Source of the DNA: Periplaneta americana
Lineage: Eukaryota; Arthropoda; Insecta; Blattodea; Blattidae
Direction: 5' to 3'
Assembly (NCBI RefSeq): GCF_040183065.1
Contig: NC_091122.1
Location: 159,055,455-159,119,454 of the forward strand
DNA: 64,000 nucleotides
In this document: positions 44,109 to 56,634 of the stretch, piece after piece
Layout: each line of letters opens with the position of its first letter
Position numbering within the stretch: the stretch's first letter is position 1
Program-made: the position numbers and the translations under genes
Notes under the pieces: model-generated
The model's input: only the letters and a program-made list of their open reading frames with translations
The model's database searches: none
What the model was told of the DNA's origin: nothing

Positions 44109-44936
44109 AACCCAGTCTTTTTATTTCCAATTTTTCCTGGTAAGCCAGTTTACCCAGTTCTTTACTGTTCCAAATTACTTGAACAGAGTTCATTGTTTAC
44201 GTTTGTTAAAAATTAATACATAACACAATGCCGTTATTTACAAAAGCGTGTGTTCAGTAATATATTTTGGTTCACAACTCACTGATACACTATAGCCTAT
44301 ATCAGTACTGTAATCTCATTCCATAGATTGATTACCATAAATACATGCCAGTAAATATTATTCTTAAATATTATACACTACCATACAGATACTTAAATTC
44401 ACACCACCACCACATTCAGCCAGCACGTGTTTGAAAGCCAAACTATCCTATTATGCTGACACTGAAGTAGAGTAATTCACAAACTACGCTCTCGTAGCAG
44501 CACTGTACACACATCCACATAAAGTAAACGTTCCGACAGTGACATGCTGACACCTACAGGCTAGAATACAGACTATTAAATTTATTCCTCGAGAAATAGC
44601 ACGTGAACGATAGCATTGATGCACCTGACATCTGTAGGATAGATTCACTGTTCACTTAACGCTTTGTGCTCTTGACGAGTCATAAGAGGCCAGCGAAAGG
44701 CAATTTTCTACCGCGCATGCGTGAAATTCCTGTAACCTTCTTGGAAAGAGAACAGCTTGTACGTGAACGGATGTTGCCAAGTTTACATAAGAAGTTTATG
44801 CAAGATGCGGGAAGTTTAAAATACTCGATTCTGATATTATACATTCCCACTACTTCAATAGGTATTAAATAATAAAACTAGTCGTGCATTAATGGAAGCA
44901 AGGTGTTCACGTGCTCTTATTGACGCACCGCCACTG
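43890..44936. mobile_element. hAT element, CAGTGGCGG termini
   Basis: Left CAGTGGCGGCTCGTGA, right reverse complement CAGTGGCGGTGCGTCAA. Perfect 8-base duplication CTGCGTAC at 43882-43889 and 44937-44944. No transposase is recognised; it holds a (TAA)n at 44044-44105. Confidence 0.9.
44044..44105. repeat. (TAA)n microsatellite
   Basis: About 20 units, inside the hAT element of ligase intron 4. Confidence 0.95.
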
Positions 44937-44944
44937 CTGCGTAC

Positions 44945-45512
44945 TCAGGTTTCGAGCAGGCATCAGAGCTCGGCACTAGAATGAGGTGGTGTGGTCGACA
45001 CCACGCTCCGACCGCCTTTTACCCCTGGGAAAGTCCCGGTATTCAATTTGGTAAGAGGCTGAGTGAACCTTGGGATCGTTCTGGAAGTTTGGCAACTAGA
45101 AAATCCCATCAAACAGTTTGAGATAGATCTTCGAAAATTTGTTCATACATAATGCTGCATATAAATAACCTCTGTACAACATTTGATCTTATCTGGTGGA
45201 AATTAATATGAATTATTAAAATTTTCGTAAATTTAAATTGTACTGTATTTTGAAAAATAGCTATTTCTCATAAAAAATGTTTGCTTAAAACTTGCCCTAC
45301 ATACTTTTCAAACTACCTGAAACATAACTTTTTATTTACTTTTTCACATTATTTCTCAAGTGGTAAGAAAAATATATTTTACATTAAAATTGTATGTTTT
45401 TATTTGATTATATACAACATCTTGAATTTATGTTGTATTAGGCAAGCCCTTTGTCCAGACAACACAGGTGTTTTCTTCTGGTACTGCGGTTTCCCTTGAC
45501 ATCCCGACTATT

Positions 45513-45551
<39 letters not shown>

Positions 45552-46190
45552 TCATTCATTCATTACGAGTGTAATCTAGACTGTGTGTGGTGCACTCTGG
45601 GTAGTCTCTGTCGAACTAAGTAGTCTATTCTTCGCGACACTAGCGACGTCTATGAGCCACGCGAATGATGACAAATTAAATAATCCCAACAGCTGATCCA
45701 CATTTGTTTTCGAGATAATGGATGTGAAAATTATTGTGTTTAGTAATCTGATTGCATTGCGACGAGTCAATGGAGAAATGCAGTATTTCATAGAAACATT
45801 TTTGTTTTGTAATTTAATAGGCTATAGATTTATTTCGACTTCGTCTGAAATTATCAAATTCTAAGCCAAACGCAACGAATTAAAAGAGTAGGTGACCTCT
45901 CTGGTCTTACCTGTCTGCCCTGACGACGAAACCTAGTTCCTAGCTATGTACCTGCTTTGAATCTCGCGCCACTATGTGTCAACAGAGCTCAGAAAGAGGG
46001 CAACAGAACGTTGCTTCCGGTTTAGTCGGTTCATAACCTGGCTTTTAGTATAGTTCCGGAACGTTGGTAATGTAAAGTTTCAGGACACGATGAAATACCC
46101 TAAAGCCTATATTCTGCTCATATTCACAATGGAAACCTAAAAAGAATACAAAATAATCTCTTTGAGAACGGCTAAATTATTGGTGGTCGT
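44945..46190. other. No gene; (ATC)n at 45517-45552
   Basis: Intron. A trinucleotide run of about 12 ATC units then (ATTC)n. No coding sequence. Confidence 0.45.
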
Positions 46191-46195
46191 CAAAT

Positions 46196-46430
46196 GAAAG
46201 GTTCAGAACCATAGTGGGCCAAGCGTCATTTACTAAAACCGTGGAAAACAAGGGTTAAAATGAAGTTATTACCATAATTCAATGGAAACATATAGCAAGT
46301 AATATAAAGTATACACATTACAACTAAATGATATGCCATCTTCATTAAACTATGGTATTCACTTGACTTTAACCTTTGCTTTCTCCGTTTTTTAATAAAT
46401 GGCGCTTGGCCCATTATGGCTCTGAACCCT
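46196..46430. mobile_element. Palindromic MITE-like repeat
   Basis: GGTTCAGAACCATAGTGGGC then CAAGCG near 46200-46228 pairs with CGCTTGGCCCATTATGGCTC then TGAACC near 46401-46430. The interior is also partly complementary. No clear duplication. Confidence 0.65.
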
Positions 46431-46557
46431 TCAAATCATCCTGAACTCAGCCGATAATCGTCTATCTTCGAGAACCACACCGTTCCGTCTATATTCATGT
46501 GAGGATAAAAAAATATTACCCATTCACATTAACAAGTATCTATACTTTCTCCATTAG

Positions 46558-47302
46558 TGCAGGTGTTACGTGCTGTCTCTTCTCACTTTATAGATCTCTT
46601 GGGTGTCGAACAACAAGTTTTGATGGAGAAATCATTGCAATAAGTGAAAGTCTCAGGAATCTTCTATGCCACATCAGTAAATTTAAAAATGCAGTTATAT
46701 TGTCAGATTCCAAAGCAGCTATTCTATCAATAGTCTCTAAACACACACCTTCATCTCAAACAGCAGAAATAACTAAAATGCTTTCTCAATCAATATCACT
46801 CAATACAAGAATTGTATTCCAATGGATACCATCCCACTGTGGAATCCTGGGAAACGAGAATGCGGATGCTTTAGCAAAGAAGGGCAGCACTGCTACTTAC
46901 AGACCTGTTACTAAATCTACATAATACTCTGTGAAAAGATTTATTAAATCTACATACTTAGACTTCAACAAACAAAATTTGATAACACAATCCCATGGGA
47001 AAAAATGGAACTCTCTGCATCAAAATCCACAGTTAATTCCCGATTTACTACGAAAATCGTCTGTAGCTGCATTTAGATTGGCAACAGGCCATGATTGTTT
47101 GGCCAAACACCTGCATAGAATTCGAATATATCAGTCCCCTAACTGCCCATTGTGCAACTCAAACCAAGAAATGGATTCGGAACACCTCAAAATCTGTGCT
47201 TCAGTGGCTGGTCATGATAATATCTTTGAAAAATATTGGAGTGCAAGAGGTCAAATGACTTTATTGTCAAACGCCTGGCATTAGAAAACAACAACAACAA
47301 CA
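46558..47302 (+). mobile_element. 5'-truncated LINE with RNase H domain (I-like)
   Basis: Flanked by a perfect 14-base duplication ACTTTCTCCATTAG (46544-46557 and 47303-47316). The + strand frame reads TTSFDGEIIAISESL, AVILSDSKAAILSI and FQWIPSHCGILGNENADALA, an RNase H fold with the expected Glu, Asp and Asp. Two stops near 46922 precede a C-terminal zinc-knuckle-like region (AAFRLATGHDCL, CPLCNSNQEMDSEHLKIC). It ends in (CAA)n. RNase H plus the simple-repeat tail suggests the I/jockey group. Confidence 0.9.
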
Positions 47303-47394
47303 ACTTTCTCCATTAGCATGATCCATGATAACCAATTAACATGATAATAACGTTGTAGTAAACGTTGACATATTATGTTTGTTTGGATCTCCAG

Positions 47395-47569
47395 GTGACA
47401 GTTCTTCATAGTGTTCCGCCGATGGTTCTGTTCCTAGCTTCACATCCCAATGTCAAACCGAAACATATACAGAATCTTCGATACATAGTGTGTGGGGCGG
47501 CTCCAATCGGACCAAAAGACATCGAGAGATTTTTCAAGAGGGCAGGTCCAGATACCAGATTAATACAAG
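47395..47569 (+). CDS. Acyl-CoA ligase exon 5
   Basis: Exon with an ATCTCCAG acceptor, phase 0 in and phase 1 out (CAAG|GTAACG). Residues 309-366: VTVLHSVPPMVLFLASHP, then IQNLRYIVCGAAPIGPKD, the strand-loop carrying the Gly-Ala-Ala-Pro turn of the acyl pocket in 4CL-like enzymes, then the helix IERFFKRAGPDTRLIQ. A 5'-truncated LINE with a 14-base target duplication ends 79 bases upstream. Confidence 0.94.
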
Positions 47570-48237
47570 GTAACGTCCAATCTCTCAACAGAGTTAAAGT
47601 TAAAGTTAGTCATAAAATTTAAAATGTGAGGAAGAATCAGCAAGCAAGTTACAAACTGAAGTAGTGACCTACATTTTTATAATGAGGCGCCTATTTACAA
47701 GAACAAGATACCAACTTCAAAATTCAAAATTTTAATCAAGATCTAAAAATAATTTTTGGACCATAAGAAAATCAGGAAATTTTATAAGTTTCAAATTACT
47801 TCAATAGCCGACTACTCGATAAACACAGCTGGCTTCTTTATGTTATTATTATTGTATCTCCAATGGGGGGGGGGAGCCCTATTTTACATATGTATGCTAG
47901 GGCTATAGTTTTACACAAAAAATAGGCCTAAGCATAAAACAAATTGAAAAGAAAAATAAATTAGCTTACACAATGGAAATAAAACCTAAACAATCCGTAA
48001 TTTAAACATTGCGATTGCAAATCAAACATCAGTCATCAATTGAGACATACAGAAAACAGTTACAACACATAAACAAAACATTTCTTATAGCGGTACTCCA
48101 TAACACAATTAAACAACTTTCCCTAACATACATCATGAATTAATACACAATAGTCACACAAACACAATCAAGCATACCACAACTATGACTCACATACACA
48201 ACAAATCAAGCATCCTCTACAACACATACACTTCAAC
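47570..48237. other. Ligase intron 5, left part; no feature
   Basis: AT-rich, with a run of about ten G near 47865. Nothing coding. Confidence 0.4.
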
Positions 48238-48245
48238 ATGATAAC

Positions 48246-50441
<2,196 letters not shown>

Positions 50442-50449
50442 ATGATAAC

Positions 50450-51567
50450 TATACTTTTAAAAGTTACAAATTTGGCTGCAAAAGAATAAATAGGACACTG
50501 TTACTTCTACAAAGTCTTAAATACACCTGTAGGCTTCTTTATGTTGATACAATGCATAGATCCAGGTCATCACGAAAAGCTCTCCGTTACTTTCTTCAAG
50601 GACACGATCTTTGGGAAGAACTCGCAGCCTTATAATAAAAATTTCGAAGTTTGAGAAATCAAAGAGAATTACAAATAATATATATTATTAACATTTTGTC
50701 ATAAAAGCAAAATCAAGCACTCGTCAAATTATTATGTTTATTTTATAAGAATATAGGGTGGAAGTGAAATAACCTTGCAGATTGAAAGGGACGATAGGGT
50801 ACACTGAAATGAATAGAAAACCTATATTATGTTTTGTGATTAAATGCACGGTTAATTAGAAGATTAAGTTTGAAGTTTCAGTAGTCCGGCAACATCGCCG
50901 CTAACACACTCTTCTCGTGATACAGATGTAAGAGGTCAACGAACTCGGTGTGTATCGTTAGATCTGTTATCTGGCGCTCTGTTACAACCAAATCGCATCG
51001 TGCAGTGGCTTCAAATTAGAGATTTTTGAAATTAAATTTACACGAAAACCGTCCACATTATTGAAATATACCACAGAGATAAATTATTCTTTATTAGTTT
51101 TCCTATCGATATGGACAAAAATCACGATCCTATTCGAACAGTTACCGAATAAGATGTTGTTAAACATTTTTTCTGAAAAAAAAAACTATTAACTTTCCAC
51201 CAATATGATATTATAATTTCTTGTTACATACAACATGATGTATTCGCTCTGGAAATCTGCAAGACTATTTCACTTCCATCTTTTAGGCTAAATGCAACTT
51301 CTCTCCCACTAATTGAACCTACCGAATCGTTTCCAATCCAAACGTTCATAGGAAAAGATGTCCACACATGCAAAAATGTCCTGCGCAAAATGTCAAGGAC
51401 AAACATGTCCAATCAGAAAAATGTCCACTGTTGAATGTCCATGAACAAAAATGTCCAACATTTTTCAATGCATTGGTATCGCAATATAGCCATTGCTAAG
51501 AAAATTCGAAATACCAGTACCAAGTTTTCTTTACAACTTTAATTAACATAATAGCCCAAATCATTCA

Positions 51568-51606
<39 letters not shown>

Positions 51607-51750
51607 TTTCAGTAAAAGATGGATGCATGTACCACTATCACTACAGAAGTAACGACGACAATAAATTTTAGGCTATTGATGGTGTGTGGAAATACAAACT
51701 TGTAATTCGAGATGTATAAGCAATTCAGATCTTGATAATATAATGATATT
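50450..51750. other. No gene; (AG)n at 51570-51603
   Basis: Intron of the ligase. Repeated AAATGTCCA motifs at 51355-51460 (about five) form a short degenerate array, echoed at about 53570-53760 (GGACATTT, GGACTTT). A dinucleotide run of about 17 AG units follows. Confidence 0.5.
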
Positions 51751-51761
51751 AAAAGATGGAT

Positions 51762-51960
51762 TAAACGGGCATTATATGGACACCCAGGAGGATTAAGGAA
51801 GAGAGGAAGACCAAGGTTGAGGTGGCTTCAGGATGTGGAGGATGATCTGCGGAGAGTTGGATGCAAGAGATGGAGACAACGGGCTCAAGATAGAGATGAA
51901 TGGTTTCTACTGATTAAGGAAGCTCAGGCCCTTCATAGGCTGTAGTGCTAATAATGAATG
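51762..51960 (+). mobile_element. Short LINE 3' end
   Basis: GHPGGLRKRGRPRLRWLQDV, then GCKRWRQRAQDRDEWFLLIK and a stop near 51945, is a LINE C-terminal tail of a different family from the RTE copies. It is flanked by AAAAGATGGAT at 51751-51761 and 51961-51971. Confidence 0.78.
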
Positions 51961-51971
51961 AAAAGATGGAT

Positions 51972-52730
51972 GAAGACAGTACTTGCATGAAGCAGATCTT
52001 GCTGCAGTTCAAGTTCTACGGGTCAATGCGACACTAAGGCCACACGAAGGACCATCCAGAATTGGATACTTAACAATAGAAAGGTGCAAAGTGTCAAATT
52101 TATTAACAATATTTTACTAATAAATAACTTTCGCTATTGAACTATTTTAAGAATATATTTTTTATAGAACTGAATTGATACTACTTATGACAACTTTTTA
52201 CCGATCTTTATCAAAAGTTTGCTGATACTAATAAAATTAACACATTGAGAGACAAACAAACTTAACAATTTAAGAAAGGTGTTAATTTCGTAGGTACCAT
52301 GATTCATTTATTATTCACAGATGTGTTAATTTCTGCAAATACTTCCATTAAAGTGGTTTTCCAGACTGGAAGCAAATCACCTTCACCATTTGGAACTGAA
52401 TATCGTCGACTTTCATTATGATTATCATACCTTTAATGTTTACGTCGTTATACTGGTATGACAGTTAAGAGAAATGTTGATAGTGTTGAATAATCTTAGT
52501 CATATAACTTAGAAAATAAAGTTATTTTCGCCTCCATTTTCTGGATTTTTAACACGTGCAACTGAAAAGTTTAAAACAAACCAGCTGTGTCATCTAGAGG
52601 TAATACATTATGTTTCTATGTGATTCATAGCGCTACATTATTTATGTGTTATGTTGTACATTTACCTACTCTGACCTTCCTGTTATAGAAAACACCACGG
52701 TATATAATCAATCATGCATTTTGCCACAAC
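51972..52730. other. No feature recognised
   Basis: AT-rich ligase intron without exon or element ends. Confidence 0.4.
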
Positions 52731-52739
52731 TTCACTATT

Positions 52740-52996
52740 TTTTTAGTTGGTTATTTAACGACGCTGTATCAACTACTAGGTTATTTAGCATCGATGAGAT
52801 TGGTGATAGCGAGATGGTATTTGGCGAGATGAGGCAGAGGATTCGTCATAGATTACCTGGCATTACCTTACGGTTGGGAAAAATCTCGGAAAAACCCAAC
52901 CAGGTAATCAGTCCAAGCGGGAATCGAACCCGCGCCCGAACGCAACTTCAGACCGGCAGGCACGCCTTAACCGACTGAGCCACGCCGGTGGCTAAT
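52740..52996 (-). repeat. tRNA-derived SINE family A, copy 3
   Basis: - strand: AGCCACCGGCGTGGCTCAGT head, GGGTTCGATTCCCGC B box, core ACCTGGTTGGGTTTTTCCGA, tail ACAGCGTCGTTAAATAACC. Target duplication TTCACTATT at 52731-52739 and 52997-53005. The closest copy to family A copy 1. Confidence 0.9.
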
Positions 52997-53005
52997 TTCA
53001 CTATT

Positions 53006-55045
53006 AGCACAAAAATAAACAACGTAGGGAAATCAAAACGAATGGCACATTGCCCCTTTTTATGAGAGAGCCCTGGTGACTTTGCACTACTGTCATCTTT
53101 TGGTGGTCTTAACAAAACATTACAATCTTCTGTGGACCTAATCCTATTGATAAATAATGTCCCATTGGAAAATTGCAACATTCTAGTAAAATATCACATT
53201 TTTTTTTTAATTTTGGCACTTAGCACATTTCTATTGTTAAGTATACAATTGTAAGAGAGGTCATCGGATAAGTTTGAAGATGAAGAAATTTTGGCATGGC
53301 TTCCAAGACACAGATTTAAGAGAATTGTAAATGATGAACAAAATAGAACTCAATCCCAGAATAGACCTATTCAGAAATTATGACGACCTAAGCAGGCCCG
53401 CTCTAAATAGGATATATTATATTACCAACCAAAGAAGAAATAAAACGTAATCAGGAGGTACAAAAACAACAACGACGTTAAACGCTGTTTATGAGCTACA
53501 TCATGCAACTTAAAATTTCGAATACGGCCTGAGGAACAGTAAACTTATGAAAAATATATCGAATCTTGTTTAAATTGGACATTTATGTAGGCCTAATCAA
53601 AGTAATGGACTTTGAATAAATTCGACATTTGGACTTTGAATATATTCGACTTTTTTTTTCCACTGGACTTTTAATTGACTGGACATTAATACAATGTGGA
53701 CATTTTAATGTATGACAGTCCTGTATATGACCATTTTGCATTAGACATTTTAACCTCCAAACTACTGAACCTGGTCTCAGGCAAATGTTCTAATTTTTGG
53801 TCCAATGCTATGTTTTATTAATAATAGAAGACCTCCAAGGAAAATGATGTAACATAGATTCTTGAGATATGTGATGTAGGTGCAAACATTAATTTTAAAG
53901 CATTTACTTATAACAATAAATTATAGCCTTCAATGGTTGAATAAACTTGTATCCTTGTTTAGTCAAATGATTGTGATAATAAATATAGGCCTAATGAAAT
54001 ATGCTCCTAAAATTATTTTGTGCGAGATCGTGCGTATTTGCTTGGTTTCCGCACAAAACCAATCCGCGGTAAGTCTAAAATTCCACATTCAGTATTCCCA
54101 ACCTAACAAACATAATAATTTCCCTCTTCTTACCGCTTAAGTGACATATTGATTTTACTGCTTTAGGCTTTTAACATATTATTTTTAGAGACGTTCAATA
54201 TAGTAATAGTTATAAATTGGAAACTTACCACTGCAATTTCACCTAAATTGCACTGTTAATTATTGTTTTTAAATATTTGCAAACATTAAGTAAACTCTAC
54301 AACTCCACTAAAGTTACTGCATTCGTGATGCAAGTAACATTAAGGAAGCCGTTTGTTTTAAGTTCGCATTTATAGACTGGGGGAAAAAAAAAGACAGACG
54401 TATATCACGGCCTGCTGGAGTATAGTAAACACAGAAAACATTTTAAAGCAACAATGTTGAAGACAGATATTTTTGTTTTGCAAATTTGCCGTCATTGAAC
54501 AGAAACCAAGATGAAAATTTCATTGCAACTAATTAGAAATTCCTCTTTCAGGTATGTAATAAACGATCTTCGCACAAAATAATGTACGATACACGTGCGG
54601 TATGTTTTCTTTCAATTCTCGGAAATTAAAAAAAGCTCAACTACGTTTCGCTTTTTCAAACTTTTCCTCGAACATGAAAACTTCAACATACCGCTCTTGT
54701 AACGCATATTACTATTCCTTTCTCCTGAAACATGAATTACAGTTTTGTTGGTTACATTCTGATTCTGGGGAGATCTTCATTTATTTTTGTAATCTCTTCA
54801 ACAGAGGCATGGACTCTTCAGAATATTGCCTTCTCTTTTTTATGTTATAAATTTATTAATCTTACTTCATTTTTTAATGTACATTGTTTATATTTTTATA
54901 CCATCTCAGTGTATGATTTTTCTTTTGCCTTTCCAAGAGCACTCCCGTGCACAAGCTTTGGTTTTTTTTTTTGGAGTGTGCTAATATTATGAATAACTGA
55001 TGAACTATTAAGTTATTTAAATAACATCATCACTGTGTTGATATT
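53006..55045. other. No gene recognised
   Basis: Long AT-rich part of ligase intron 5. Open frames at 53880-54140 and 54602-54992 are rich in Phe, Ser and Leu, with no domain and no supported splice sites. Confidence 0.4.
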
Positions 55046-55049
55046 GAAA

Positions 55050-55560
55050 ATGGAATATTATTTTACTTTATAGAAGTTTCGTTGTAATTTCCATCGTCCT
55101 CTGAATTTTAGTGAGTTCCCGCGCTATCTTATGGCTTCCTGTTATGGTGGGATGTTTTCATGATTGGTAGTGTTGTATCGAAAAGAGTGTGTGTTCTGAA
55201 ATTCAATTGAGTGTTGAGGATGTGTTGTAGATGTGTTTTTTGTGTGTGTATAAATTTCGTATTGCTCTAGACTAGGGTATCGAGTTTATGGTTTCTTGGT
55301 TGAATGTGTAGTATTTTCATGTCAGTTTCTACATTGCTGCAATTGTGGTTGGAGTTTGTGATGTGTTCTGCGTAAGTTCAATTGTTGTGTGATTTAGTTA
55401 GGACTGTGATATGTTCTTTGTAACGTGTTTGAAAAGATCTTCCAGTGTTTCCACTGTAGAAGTAATTACAACTATTGCATGTTAGGTTGCATTTGTTTGT
55501 GTGTCTTGTCTGTGTTGGGGTGTTTTTGTAGTGTATTCTGTGGTTTGACGCAATGTTGTA
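55050..55560 (-). mobile_element. Penelope-like element fragment with GIY-YIG domain
   Basis: - strand from about 55510 reads CNSCNYFYSGNTGRSFQTRY then KEHITVLTKSH, a GIY-YIG endonuclease start with the Tyr, Gly and Arg expected, and on to NHNCSNVETDMKILHI. Farther 3' (55080-55260) it matches the arms of the inverted structure at 27147-28925. The reverse transcriptase is not present. Confidence 0.75.
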
Positions 55561-55765
55561 TTTTAGTTTCTTGAAAGATGATGCAATCTTGTATGCGTTT
55601 TTATTTTCGTATGTTAGTACGATATATATTTACTGTGTTCCTGAGTTTGTGTTGTGTTTCTTTGTTTGTGTTTAGTCTTTTTTATGATGTTGTCTATTAC
55701 GTTGGAGTTATAAATAAATTATATGATTTTAAATTTTTGTAAGACTGCTCAATAAATTATTATTA

Positions 55766-55771
55766 GTATTA

Positions 55772-55804
<33 letters not shown>
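55766..55804. repeat. (ATT)n microsatellite
   Basis: About 12 units at the 3' side of a LINE tail. Confidence 0.9.
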
Positions 55805-55807
<3 letters not shown>

Positions 55808-56011
55808 TTAGAAATGGCTTTTAAGGAACCCTTAGGTTCATTGCCGCCTTCACATAAGCCCGCCATCGGTCTCTATCCTGTGCAAGATTAATCCACTCTC
55901 TATCATCATATCCCACCTTCCTCAAATCCATTTTAATATTATCCTCCCATGTACGTCTCGGCCTCCCCAAAGGTATTTTTCCCTTTGGTCTCCCAACTGA
56001 CACTCTATATG
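55805..56011 (-). mobile_element. RTE-type LINE 3' end, 207 bases
   Basis: - strand SVGRPKGKIPLGRPRRTWED, DLRKVGYDDREWINLAQDRD and RWRAYVKAAMNLRVP, then stop. Both flanks are (ATT)n, so the target duplication is hidden in the repeat. Confidence 0.88.
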
Positions 56012-56020
56012 CAATTAATA

Positions 56021-56051
<31 letters not shown>

Positions 56052-56069
56052 TATTATTATTATTATTAC

Positions 56070-56100
<31 letters not shown>

Positions 56101-56101
56101 T
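56012..56101. repeat. (ATT)n microsatellite, interrupted by ACT
   Basis: About 28 units with three ACT/ATTACT interruptions. 275 bases before ligase exon 6. Confidence 0.93.
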
Positions 56102-56375
56102 TAAAAAGATGAAGGGAGATCGTAGCCAGTTAGTAGGCCCAACACGGAAAAGGATGCCAATGATGACTTTACAATTTAATTTCAGGAAAATAAAAAATTA
56201 CATGCAGAAAGTTCAGAAGTTTATAGACCAGGCAGTAAATTGTAATTTAGACTAAATACTGTCTCCTTCGGTGTGAATGACAATCAAAAGGTAGAGCATA
56301 GATGGCACCGTAATTTAGAGAATCGAAATTCACTTTACGTTACAACTAATTTTTTTTCTTCTTCTTCTTGCACAG

Positions 56376-56548
56376 CATATGGGATGACAGAGACATCACC
56401 TATCATCACTATTTCACCCAAGAACAACACAAATTATGAGTCGGTAGGCATACCTATCCCCAACACAGAGGTGAAAGTAAGAGATCTGGAGACGGGAAAG
56501 GCTCTGGCTGCTGGTGAAACGGGCGAAATCTGCACCCGCGGTCCTCAG
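56376..56548 (+). CDS. Acyl-CoA ligase exon 6 (A5 motif)
   Basis: Exon after a CTTCTTCTTGCACAG polypyrimidine/acceptor, phase 1 in (GCA at the junction with exon 5), phase 0 out (CCTCAG|GTGAGA). Residues 367-424: AYGMTETSPIITISP is the A5 motif whose Thr-Glu contacts ATP and magnesium; VGIPIPNTEVKVRDLETG and ETGEICTRGPQ follow as in the family. The preceding intron (47570-56375) is the longest of the gene, about 8.8 kb, and holds a complete-looking hAT transposon. Confidence 0.95.
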
Positions 56549-56634
56549 GTGAGAAGAAAAATAGTTGTAAATGGTAATTATTTCATTGAATGTTCATTTT
56601 ACACTTCAGAGATTATGAAAATGAGGTAATAATA

